Shown one piece after another: positions 48,213 to 56,455 of a DNA stretch of 64,000 nucleotides. The position numbers were made by a program, and so were the translations under genes. Origin of the DNA: Bacillota bacterium. Its GTDB lineage: Bacteria; Bacillota; Clostridia; Lachnospirales; Lachnospiraceae. Each line of letters opens with the position of its first letter. Position 1 is the first letter of the stretch. A model generated the notes under the pieces. It made no database searches. It was not told where the DNA came from and saw nothing but the letters and a program-made list of their open reading frames with translations. Where the stretch lies: NCBI GenBank assembly GCA_023457255.1, contig JAEWMB010000042.1, positions 124,001-188,000 on the forward strand, in the 5' to 3' direction.

Positions 48213-48876
48213 AGAATATTTGCCCAATGTCATGTCAAAGCTGCCTGACTTTTATGAAAGCATTCTGGAAACCTTAGAGATGTTCTTAAAAGCGGGAATC
48301 ATAATCTTTATCATCGGATTGTTCTTAGGGATTGTCCTAACCGTAACAAAAAAGGATGGAATACTTCAAAATCTGGTAGTTTATCAGATTCTTGATAAAT
48401 TGGTGAATTTCTTTCGATCTATTCCATTTATTATCTTACTTGCCGGTTTGATTCCTCTTACAAGAGTGATATCAGGAACAGCAATCGGAGTGAAAGGGGC
48501 AATCGTTCCCTTGATTTTTGGTACGGCACCCTTCTTCTCAAGACAAGTGGAAACAGCTCTTGCAGAAATGAATTCAGGTCTGGTAGAAGCAGCACAGGCA
48601 ATGGGAAGTGGCCCGATTGAAATCATTTTTCGGGTATTGTTAAAGGAATGCATTCCTGGATTAGTGAGGGCAACTACGATAACTGCGATAAACCTGATTA
48701 GCTTAACCGCAATGGCGGGTGCGATTGGTGCAGGGGGACTTGGTGATTTTGCAATCCGTTTTGGTTATCAGCGGAATCAAACGGATGTAACCTATGCATC
48801 GGTGATTGTTTTAGTACTGTTAGTAAGTCTAATCCAGATTGTGGGTAATGCAATATCAAGAAGGAGTACACATTAG
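48196..48876 (+). CDS. metI: Methionine-type ABC transporter permease
   Basis: A 226-residue inner-membrane permease with five helices and the EAA loop (EAAQAMGSGPIEIIFRVLLKE, split: VEAAQAMGSGPIE). It couples to MetN. ATG 48196 is used, with GGAGGTGA upstream; a TTG three bases before is in frame but less likely. It overlaps metN by 17 bases, so translation is coupled. The next gene is a 2-hydroxyacid dehydrogenase, an unusual insertion between MetI and MetQ. Confidence 0.94.
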   Translation: MQELLKEYLPNVMSKLPDFYESILETLEMFLKAGIIIFIIGLFLGIVLTVTKKDGILQNLVVYQILDKLVNFFRSIPFIILLAGLIPLTRVISGTAIGVKGAIVPLIFGTAPFFSRQVETALAEMNSGLVEAAQAMGSGPIEIIFRVLLKECIPGLVRATTITAINLISLTAMAGAIGAGGLGDFAIRFGYQRNQTDVTYASVIVLVLLVSLIQIVGNAISRRSTH

Positions 48877-48888
48877 GAGATGAAAGTT

Positions 48889-49848
48889 ATGATGAAGCCA
48901 AGAAAAGTCATTATAATCGGAGCAGGGCATGTAGGTTCTCATGCCGGGTATGCACTGGCAGAACAGGGGCTGGCAGAAGAAATTGTATTGATTGATATTG
49001 ATCATGAGAAAGCAAAAGCACAAGCACTTGATATCTATGATGCAACAGTATACCTTCCGCACCGAGTTAAGGTAAAAGCCGGTGACTATACGGATGCCAC
49101 AGATGCAGATCTCATTGTTCTTTCCGTAGGAACCAATCCGGATAAGGATAAGGGTGAAACAAGAATGAGCACCCTTACCGATACAGCAGTTATTGTCAAA
49201 GAGGTAGCCGGGCATATTAAAAATTCGGGGTTTGCTGGTATCATTGTTAGTATTTCAAACCCAGCGGATGTCATTGCACATTATTTGCAGTATTTACTGC
49301 AATACCCAGCGAACAAAATTATCTCAACCAGTACGGTATTAGATTCTGCCAGACTTAGAAGAGCAATTGCCGATGCTGTTGGTATCGACCAAAAATCAAT
49401 CTACGGATATGTTCTTGGAGAACATGGGGAAAGCCAGATGGTAGCGTGGTCTACAGTATCAATCGCTGGTAAACCAATGTTAGAACTGATCCATGAGAAA
49501 CCTGAAAAATATGGGCAGCTTGATCTAACAAAACTGGCAGAAGAAGCCAGATTGGGGGGATGGCACATTTTAAACGGGAAAGGCTCGACGGAATTTGGAA
49601 TTGGTGCAGCACTGGCGGAGGTTACCAGAGCAATTTTCTCAGATGAGAAGAAGGTACTTCCGGTATCCGTACTCTTAAGCGGGGAATATGGTCAAAAGGA
49701 GGTATATGCCTCGGTTCCTGCAGTACTTGGAATTCATGGAGTGGAAGAAATTATGGAACTTAATCTGACACTTGAGGAGAAGGAAAAATTTGATGCTTCT
49801 TGCAGGGCAATGAAAGAAAATTTTGAGTATGCGCTGACGTTATCCTAG
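48889..49848 (+). CDS. L-lactate/2-hydroxyisocaproate dehydrogenase-like enzyme
   Basis: A 319-residue member of the NAD-dependent L-2-hydroxyacid (LDH/MDH) family. The Rossmann motif IIIGAGHVGSHAG lies near residue 8-20, substrate Arg is in GETRM (about 92), NPAD near 124, a second Arg in DSARLR (R155), and the catalytic His in GEHGES (H179). The substrate loop (GTNPDKDKGETRM) differs from true lactate dehydrogenase, so a larger 2-oxoacid such as 2-oxo-4-methylthiobutyrate or 2-oxoisocaproate is plausible. ATG 48889 is chosen since AGGAG abuts the upstream ATG 48880. It lies inside the transporter operon, and pairs with the aminotransferase. Confidence 0.88.
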   Translation: MMKPRKVIIIGAGHVGSHAGYALAEQGLAEEIVLIDIDHEKAKAQALDIYDATVYLPHRVKVKAGDYTDATDADLIVLSVGTNPDKDKGETRMSTLTDTAVIVKEVAGHIKNSGFAGIIVSISNPADVIAHYLQYLLQYPANKIISTSTVLDSARLRRAIADAVGIDQKSIYGYVLGEHGESQMVAWSTVSIAGKPMLELIHEKPEKYGQLDLTKLAEEARLGGWHILNGKGSTEFGIGAALAEVTRAIFSDEKKVLPVSVLLSGEYGQKEVYASVPAVLGIHGVEEIMELNLTLEEKEKFDASCRAMKENFEYALTLS

Positions 49849-50056
49849 AGGTACCTTTGAAAGGAAATACCCGTTCAAGGTTAATACTTGCTAAGATAAG
49901 ATGAGTAAATATTACCTGAATGGATGAAGATACATGATTAGGAAAGGTCAATAAATAAGGAAGAAAAAAGGAAGGAAAGGGAACTAAGATACAATATCTA
50001 GGCAATTATTGTACTGTTACCCAAATTCGCAGGAAGCGAAAGATTGGAGGATATTT

Positions 50057-50884
50057 ATGAGAAAATTTAAAAAATTAGGTGTGTTAGCGTTAGGATTAAC
50101 TTTGGCTTTTGCAGTAGCAGGATGTGCAAAAAAGGAGGATAAAAAAGAGAGTTCGGTAGTTAAGGTTGGTGTCGTTGGAGAATCGAATGAAATGTGGACT
50201 CCAGTCATTGAAGAACTTAAAAAAGAAGGAATAGAGGTTCAGTTGGTGACATTTACCGATTATAATACTCCAAATGCTGCTCTTAATGGGGGGGAGGTTG
50301 ATTTAAATGCTTTCCAGCATTATGCTTATCTAAATAAAGAAAAAGAAAACTATAGATATAAGATTGACTCCATCGGTGATACCTTTATCTCTGCAATGAA
50401 CATTTATTCCAAGAAGATAACGAGCTTAAGTGAAATCAAAGAAGGGGATAAGGTAGCAGTTCCTAATGATGCAACAAACGAAGGGAGAGCACTAAAGGTT
50501 CTTGAAGCAGCAGCTCTTATCGAGTTAAACCCAGATGCAGGTGATAGTCCGGAAGTAAAAGATATCACTTTAAATCCTTTCAATCTTGAATTAGTAGAAG
50601 TAGATGCAGCAAATGTTTATGCCTTACTTCCGGACGTAGCAATTGCAGTTATTAATTGCAATTATGCTTTAGATAATGGTTTAAATCCAGGAAAAGATGC
50701 ATTATTCCAAGATAGTGTAAGCATCTACGCAGGAAAGAATTATGTGAACCTGATAGCTGCAAGAAGTGAAGATTTAGAGAACGAAGTATGTAAGAGGGTT
50801 GTAGAAGTGTATCAATCCGATGCAGTAAAGGAAGTTTATGCAGATATCTTTAAGGGATCTTATTTAGCTGCATGGGAGGAGTAA
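50057..50884 (+). CDS. metQ: Methionine-type substrate-binding lipoprotein
   Basis: A 275-residue lipoprotein with a lipobox (FAVAGCAKK, Cys at about residue 22) and the NlpA/MetQ fold (VKVGVVGESNEMWTPVIEEL, DYNTPNAALNGGEVDLNAFQH, split; DATNEGRAL). It delivers substrate to MetI. ATG 50057 has TTGGAGG upstream; a longer ORF to 50009 lacks an SD. Normally metQ follows metI directly; here the dehydrogenase gene is between. Methionine is the family ligand, but close relatives bind other hydrophobic or sulfur amino acids. Confidence 0.93.
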   Translation: MRKFKKLGVLALGLTLAFAVAGCAKKEDKKESSVVKVGVVGESNEMWTPVIEELKKEGIEVQLVTFTDYNTPNAALNGGEVDLNAFQHYAYLNKEKENYRYKIDSIGDTFISAMNIYSKKITSLSEIKEGDKVAVPNDATNEGRALKVLEAAALIELNPDAGDSPEVKDITLNPFNLELVEVDAANVYALLPDVAIAVINCNYALDNGLNPGKDALFQDSVSIYAGKNYVNLIAARSEDLENEVCKRVVEVYQSDAVKEVYADIFKGSYLAAWEE

Positions 50885-50943
50885 ATTTAATACACATGCT
50901 TTGTATGTCAGGGCGAAGAAGGTGCACAGGAAAGGAAGATTTT

Positions 50944-52119
50944 ATGAAACCATTAAGCGAACGAACGGCAAATTTTACGGATTCTGTTATCCGCAGAATG
51001 ACCAGAATTTCGAGTCAATACGATGCTATTAATTTATCTCAGGGCTTTCCGGATTTTAATCCGCCAAAAGAGATAACGGACAGACTTGCGAACCTGGCAG
51101 GTGAAGGTCCTCATCAATATGCCCTGACATGGGGAGCAGAGAATTTCAGATATGCTTTGGCAAGAAAACAGGAACGGTTTTCCGGAATAAAGGTTGATCC
51201 GGACACTGAGATTGTAGTTACCTGCGGAAGTACAGAAGCAATGATGGCAGCAATGCTGGCGGTAACGAACCCAGGAGATAATGTAATTATATTCTCTCCT
51301 TTCTATGAAAATTACGGTGCAGATGCCATACTTTCCGGTGCCGAGCCGATTTATGTACCACTTAAGCCGCCTGCTTTTTCGTTTGATGCGAACGAATTAG
51401 AAGAAGCCTTTAAGAAAGGAGTAAAAGCGCTGATATTATGTAATCCATCGAATCCTTGCGGCAAAGTGTTTACTTATGAGGAATTAAAAATCATCTCAGA
51501 CCTTTCCATAAAATATGATGCTTATGTTATTACGGATGAAGTATATGAGCATATCGTATATAAGCCGAATCAGCATATTTATATGGCTGCCTTGCCGGGA
51601 ATGAGGGAAAGAACGATCGTATGCAGTTCGCTGTCCAAAACCTATTCGATTACCGGATGGCGTTTAGGCTATGTGATCGCAAGCCCTGTTGTGATAGAAA
51701 GAGTAAAAAAGGTTCATGACTTTTTAACGGTGGGAGCTGCGGCACCATTAATGGAAGCAGCAGTTACGGGGCTTAATTTTGGAGAAGACTATTACAAAGA
51801 ACTTCAAACGCACTATGCACAAAAGAAAGAGCTGTTCGTAGGCGGACTGGCTGATCTAAAGATAAGTTATACCGATCCGCAGGGTGCTTACTATGTTTTA
51901 ATTGATGTTTCCGAATTTGATGTAAGAGATGATGTAAAATTTTGCGAGTGGCTCGCAAGAGAAGTCGGTGTAGGAGCCGTACCGGGGTCCAGTTTTTTTA
52001 AAGAAGAGGTGAATCACCTTATCAGACTTCACTTTGCAAAGAAGGATGAAACGTTAAGGAAAGCATTGGACCGGCTCTCCGATTTAAGAAAAAAGGCCGG
52101 CAGTAACAGAAACTATTAA
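50944..52119 (+). CDS. Class I/II PLP-dependent aminotransferase
   Basis: A 391-residue fold-type I aminotransferase (SQGFPDFNPPKEI, PSNPCGKVFTYEEL, TDEVYEHIVY with the PLP-contacting Asp/Tyr, and the PLP-binding Lys in SSLSKTYSITGWR). It resembles PatA/kynurenine-oxoglutarate types that act on Met, Leu, aromatic or Cys S-conjugates. Next to a 2-oxoacid reductase and an amino-acid importer it can make a two-step route from amino acid through 2-oxoacid to 2-hydroxyacid. ATG 50944 follows AAGGAAG. Last gene of the operon. Confidence 0.9.
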   Translation: MKPLSERTANFTDSVIRRMTRISSQYDAINLSQGFPDFNPPKEITDRLANLAGEGPHQYALTWGAENFRYALARKQERFSGIKVDPDTEIVVTCGSTEAMMAAMLAVTNPGDNVIIFSPFYENYGADAILSGAEPIYVPLKPPAFSFDANELEEAFKKGVKALILCNPSNPCGKVFTYEELKIISDLSIKYDAYVITDEVYEHIVYKPNQHIYMAALPGMRERTIVCSSLSKTYSITGWRLGYVIASPVVIERVKKVHDFLTVGAAAPLMEAAVTGLNFGEDYYKELQTHYAQKKELFVGGLADLKISYTDPQGAYYVLIDVSEFDVRDDVKFCEWLAREVGVGAVPGSSFFKEEVNHLIRLHFAKKDETLRKALDRLSDLRKKAGSNRNY

Positions 52120-52179
52120 CTGAATCGATATGATGACTATCGGTTTGCGAATGATAGGATATAGAGTATAAAGTCAATG

Positions 52180-52233
52180 TAGTAAAAAATCTACCATTAT
52201 AAAATATAGTAAGAAATCTACTATTATAAAAAG
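52180..52233. repeat. Two tandem 27-base repeats
   Basis: Units 52180-52206 and 52207-52233 agree at 23 of 27 positions (TAGTAARAAATCTACYATTA core). They lie between the end of the aminotransferase gene and the exporter promoter. Confidence 0.85.
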
Positions 52234-52250
52234 ATAAATTTTGAATGGAT

Positions 52251-52274
52251 TATCTTGTTCATAATAACAAGATA
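52251..52274 (+). terminator. Probable terminator of the met operon
   Basis: Perfect 9-bp arms TATCTTGTT/AACAAGATA (52251-52259/52266-52274) followed by TTTAGAATTGTT, a weak T-rich tail. Confidence 0.5.
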
Positions 52275-52401
52275 TTTAGAATTGTTATAAGGTAATTGGA
52301 AGAATAATTGTTTAAATTATAATAAAAATCAGTATAAATATATCCTTTATGTACAAAAATATCTGATGTAGAACCAGTAAGCAGGTTATATTAGAGACAA
52401 A

Positions 52402-52430
52402 TTGACAAATGCATTATATTTTTATAAAAT
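52402..52430 (+). promoter_or_regulatory. Promoter of the heterodimeric ABC exporter operon
   Basis: Consensus -35 TTGACA (52402-52407), a 17-base spacer and TAAAAT (52425-52430). Transcription should start about 52437, only a few bases before the terminator hairpin. Confidence 0.75.
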
Positions 52431-52442
52431 AAGATATATCGA

Positions 52443-52495
52443 GCAGCTTTCTTGCGTAAGTCCAGATTCTAAGGGTCTGGCTGCGCTTTTTTTTT
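52443..52495 (+). terminator. Promoter-proximal attenuator of the ABC exporter operon
   Basis: Stem GCAGC/GCTGC (52443-52447/52480-52484) with an inner CCAGA/TCTGG-type stem (about 52459-52466/52475-52482), then nine T residues at 52487-52495. It begins about 6 bases after the predicted start of transcription, so most transcripts would end near 52495 unless anti-termination occurs. Confidence 0.75.
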
Positions 52496-52602
52496 GGTTT
52501 CCGATAAAAGTGTCAAATTGAAAGAAAGATACAAAAAATCCGAACCCTCCTCTTACCCTGGAAAGCTGTTAATCTATAAGAAATACGTAAAGGAGATGAG
52601 TA

Positions 52603-54354
52603 ATGTCAATGTATAAAGTACTTGCTAAAAGTATACGGGAATTTAAAAAATATTCTATCAAAGCTCCCGTATTCGTTTCATTTGAGGTTATGATGGAATG
52701 TACCATACCTTTTATTATTGCCAAACTCGTAAATCAAATCAAGGCAGGCTGTGAATTTGGCGTGATTGCAAGATATGGTCTTCTCTTGGTTGTAATGGCT
52801 TTTTTGTCATTAACATTCGGAACAATTGCCGGTACTGCCTGTGCTACTGCTTCCACCGGCTTTGCACGTAATCTAAGAAAAGACTTATTTTATAGGATTC
52901 AAACCTATTCTTTTGAAAATATTGACCGTTTTTCAACATCGTCATTGGTAACCAGGCTTACTACCGATGTATCTAATGTTCAGAATGCTTATATGATGAT
53001 CATACGTACGGCAATCCGATGTCCTTTGATGCTTGTATTTTCTTTTACCATGGCATTTGTCATGGGTGGTAAAATGGCATTTATCTTTTTATTCGTTGTA
53101 CCGGTTCTTGGACTTGGCTTATTTTTTATTATTCGAAAAGTAATGCCGTTATTTAAAAAGGTATTTCATAAGTACGATATACTAAACAATTCCATTCAGG
53201 AAAATGTAAAAGGGATGCGTGTCGTAAAATCTTATGTCAGGGAAGATTACGAAAAAAGAAAATTTGAAGTGGCGGCGGGGGATGTATGTGCTGATTTTAC
53301 AAGAGCCGAAAAGATTTTGGCTTTTAATAATCCCTTGATGCAGTTTTGCCTTTATACAGTTATGGTTTTTGTATTATACTTTGGATCTTATACGATTATA
53401 ACTTCAAGAGGTCTTGACTTAGATGTAGGACAGTTTTCGGCCTTACTAACTTATAGCTTCCAGATTTTAAGCAGTTTAATGATGTTATCGATGGTATTTG
53501 TTATGATTACAATTGCCAGTGAGTCAGCAAACCGTATCGTAGAAGTTTTACAGGAGGAAAGTACTCTAACGAGTCCGGAACTTAGTCTTAAGGAATTAAA
53601 GAATGGCTCGATAGATTTTGAACAGGTAAGTTTTAAATATTCAAAGAAAGCAGAGCGTATGTCTCTGGAAGAAATCAATCTTCATATTCAATCAGGTGAA
53701 ACGATTGGAATTATTGGTGGTACCGGTTCTTCAAAATCTTCCTTGATTCAATTAATTCCACGACTTTACGATGCTACGGAAGGAGTTGTAAAGGTTGGCG
53801 GTGTGGATGTTAAAAAATATGACCTGGATTCCCTTCGTAATCAAGTAGCAGTGGTGTTACAAAAAAATGTTTTATTTTCCGGGACTATTAAAGAAAATCT
53901 TCGTTGGGGAAATAAAGAAGCAACAGATGAGGAGCTTGTAGAGGCATGTAAATTAGCCCAGGCTGATGAATTTATATCAAGATTCCCAGATGGATATGAT
54001 ACCTATATTGAGCAGGGCGGTGCGAATGTATCCGGCGGGCAAAAACAGCGTCTATGTATAGCGAGAGCACTGCTTAAAAAACCAAAGATTCTTATTATGG
54101 ATGATTCTACGAGTGCAGTCGATATGAAGACAGACGCTCTGATTAGAAAATCGATGAAAGAGTTTATCCCTGAGACAACAAAAATTATTATTGCACAGAG
54201 AACAGCCTCCGTAGAAGATGCCGACCGCATTCTTGTGATGGAGGGCGGTACGATAAATGCCGTTGGAACTCATGCGGAACTAATTAAGAGTAACAAAATC
54301 TATCAAGAAGTTTATTTATCACAGAATAAGGCAGGTGAACAGGATGCAGAATAA
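52603..54354 (+). CDS. Heterodimeric ABC exporter subunit, degenerate ATP-site type
   Basis: A 583-residue half-transporter: six-helix membrane domain (about 1-310) and ATPase (about 335-575). Walker A reads GGTGSSKSS and Walker B ends LLIMDDST: the catalytic Glu is Asp, so one ATP site is non-catalytic, as in one half of BmrC/D- or LmrC/D-like heterodimers. Signature VSGGQKQRLCIARAL is intact. SD AAAGGAG. The next gene overlaps by 11 bases and encodes the canonical half. Such exporters remove drugs or lipids; substrate not determined. Confidence 0.93.
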   Translation: MSMYKVLAKSIREFKKYSIKAPVFVSFEVMMECTIPFIIAKLVNQIKAGCEFGVIARYGLLLVVMAFLSLTFGTIAGTACATASTGFARNLRKDLFYRIQTYSFENIDRFSTSSLVTRLTTDVSNVQNAYMMIIRTAIRCPLMLVFSFTMAFVMGGKMAFIFLFVVPVLGLGLFFIIRKVMPLFKKVFHKYDILNNSIQENVKGMRVVKSYVREDYEKRKFEVAAGDVCADFTRAEKILAFNNPLMQFCLYTVMVFVLYFGSYTIITSRGLDLDVGQFSALLTYSFQILSSLMMLSMVFVMITIASESANRIVEVLQEESTLTSPELSLKELKNGSIDFEQVSFKYSKKAERMSLEEINLHIQSGETIGIIGGTGSSKSSLIQLIPRLYDATEGVVKVGGVDVKKYDLDSLRNQVAVVLQKNVLFSGTIKENLRWGNKEATDEELVEACKLAQADEFISRFPDGYDTYIEQGGANVSGGQKQRLCIARALLKKPKILIMDDSTSAVDMKTDALIRKSMKEFIPETTKIIIAQRTASVEDADRILVMEGGTINAVGTHAELIKSNKIYQEVYLSQNKAGEQDAE

Positions 54355-56239
54355 GCCAGTAATCAAGCGGAAAGGTATACTAAAGCGCCTGATAAAAACA
54401 TTATTTGAATTTTATCCGGTTATGCTGCCGATTGTAGTAGTTTGCATCATCTTTAATGCAGTGGCATCCTCTATCCCTTCTATTTTTATGCAGAATATCA
54501 TATCGGCGGTGGAAAGCACTTGGCAAAGCGGGGATTGGAAGGCAGTATCCGGACAAATTGCCGGTCTTGTCGGATTGTTAGCCACCTGCTATGTCCTATC
54601 CTTAGCTGCCTCCTTCGCCTTTAACCGAATGATGGCAACGATAACACAAGGTTTTTTAAAGAAACTGCGTGTAAAAATGTTTTATGGAATGCAGAATCTC
54701 CCAATCCGTTTTTTTGATACGCATAATCATGGTGATATCATGAGCTATTATACGAATGATATTGATACCCTCCGGCAGATGATTTCTCAAAGCATACCTC
54801 AGTTAATGACTTCCGGTATCATTGTAACTACCGTATTTTGTATTATGCTGTATTTTAGTTTCTGGATGACATTTGTGGTATTAGTTGGTGTATTCTTTAT
54901 GTATAAAATCACTAAAAAAGTTGGCGGCGGGTCTGCTAAGTATTTTATTCGTCAGCAGGCAGCACTGGGTAAAGTAGAGGGGTTTGCCGAAGAGATGATG
55001 AATGGGCAGAAGGTTGTAAAAGTATTTTGTCACGAAGAAGAATGCAAGGCTGATTTTGATGAAATTAACGATGCATTATTCTCCGATTCGGAACGTGCGA
55101 ACAAATATGCCAATACACTTGGGCCAATTTTAAATAATATAGGAAACATCCTGTATGTAATCGTTGCATTGTTTGGTGGGTTTTTACTTCTTACGGATGC
55201 TTCGAATGTCAGTTTATCAGGATTTGCTATCAGCATCAGTATCGTAGTTCCATTCTTAAATATGACGAAGCAGTTTGCCGGAAATATCAATCAGGTATCA
55301 CATCAGATTAATGCAGTCGTAATGGGACTTGCAGGAGCCTCTCGAATTTTTGAGCTTATCGATGAAAAACCAGAGGAAGATGAAGGTTATGTTACGCTGG
55401 TGAACGCAAGAGAAGAAAATGGAAAAGTCATAGAATGCAAAGAACGCACGGGAATTTGGGCTTGGAAGCACCCACATAGCGATGGGACAATATCTTATAC
55501 AAAGCTAACGGGTGATGTTAGAATGTTAGATGTGGATTTTTCCTATGTGGAGAACAAGACCATATTACACAGCATTACCCTGTATGCGGAACGGGGGCAG
55601 AAAATAGCATTTGTTGGTGCAACCGGCGCGGGTAAGACAACAATTACGAACCTGATTAACCGTTTTTATGATATTGCAGATGGTAAGATTCGCTATGATG
55701 GTATTAATATAAATAAAATCAAAAAGGCAGATCTCCGCCGTTCCCTTGGTGTAGTTTTACAGGATACGAATCTATTTACCGGAACGGTTATGGAGAATAT
55801 TAGATATGGTAAATTAGATGCCGCCGATAAGGAGTGTATTGAGGCTGCGAAGCTGGCTGGCGCACATGATTTTATCACGCGTTTACCAAATGGTTATGAG
55901 ACACCACTAACAAGCAATGGAGCGAATTTATCCCAAGGACAGAGGCAATTATTGGCTATTGCACGTGCAGCAGTTGCCGATCCACCGGTAATGATACTCG
56001 ATGAAGCTACTTCTTCTATTGACACCCGTACCGAAGCGATTGTACAGCGTGGTATGGATGCATTAATGAAGGGACGTACGGTATTTGTTATAGCTCACCG
56101 ACTTTCCACGGTTAAGAATTCCGATGTGATTATGGTTTTAGAACAGGGGCGTATCGTCGAGCGCGGCAGTCATAATCAATTGATTGCTCAAAAAGGGAAA
56201 TATTATCAGTTGTATACCGGTGCTTTTGAGTTGGAATAA
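54344..56239 (+). CDS. Heterodimeric ABC exporter subunit, canonical ATP-site type
   Basis: A 631-residue half-transporter with a six-helix membrane domain (about 25-330) and ATPase (about 385-630). Walker A is GATGAGKTT, the signature LSQGQRQLLAIARA and Walker B MILDEATSSID with the catalytic Glu, complementary to the degenerate site of the partner. A 45-residue insertion (about 347-390, VNAREENGKVIECKERTGIW region) lies between the membrane and nucleotide-binding domains. ATG 54344 inside the end of the previous gene is used; the TTG/GTG at 54335 is less likely. Confidence 0.93.
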   Translation: MQNKPVIKRKGILKRLIKTLFEFYPVMLPIVVVCIIFNAVASSIPSIFMQNIISAVESTWQSGDWKAVSGQIAGLVGLLATCYVLSLAASFAFNRMMATITQGFLKKLRVKMFYGMQNLPIRFFDTHNHGDIMSYYTNDIDTLRQMISQSIPQLMTSGIIVTTVFCIMLYFSFWMTFVVLVGVFFMYKITKKVGGGSAKYFIRQQAALGKVEGFAEEMMNGQKVVKVFCHEEECKADFDEINDALFSDSERANKYANTLGPILNNIGNILYVIVALFGGFLLLTDASNVSLSGFAISISIVVPFLNMTKQFAGNINQVSHQINAVVMGLAGASRIFELIDEKPEEDEGYVTLVNAREENGKVIECKERTGIWAWKHPHSDGTISYTKLTGDVRMLDVDFSYVENKTILHSITLYAERGQKIAFVGATGAGKTTITNLINRFYDIADGKIRYDGININKIKKADLRRSLGVVLQDTNLFTGTVMENIRYGKLDAADKECIEAAKLAGAHDFITRLPNGYETPLTSNGANLSQGQRQLLAIARAAVADPPVMILDEATSSIDTRTEAIVQRGMDALMKGRTVFVIAHRLSTVKNSDVIMVLEQGRIVERGSHNQLIAQKGKYYQLYTGAFELE

Positions 56240-56271
56240 GAATTTAGAGGTTACTTAAAATGAGTTATGAC

Positions 56272-56306
56272 AGGCCGCTTGCTTTTGGTGCAAGCGGCCT
56301 TTTTTT
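56272..56306 (+). terminator. Rho-independent terminator of the ABC exporter operon
   Basis: Perfect 11-bp arms 56272-56282/56290-56300, GC-rich, followed by TTTTTT. Confidence 0.95.
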
Positions 56307-56455
56307 CATGGGAAAACGAAGAAAAGTGTTTAACAAGAGTATATGGGTATGGTAAACTAGTGGTAATGGAAACCAAAGTACAATAAAGGAAATCTATGAA
56401 AACGGTAATTTGCAAAGACAAAAGGATTCACGTTTCCTGAAAGGAGAAAACTTGT

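Larger units (their letters stand above)
52120..52602. other. Intergenic region with terminator hairpin, tandem repeat and ABC exporter leader
   Basis: About 480 bases. From the left: two 27-base tandem repeats (52180-52233), a hairpin (52251-52274) that may end the met operon, a promoter (52402-52430), a terminator hairpin with T-run (52443-52495), and a possible SD-sequestering stem (52547-52556/52587-52595) before the exporter gene. Confidence 0.65.
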
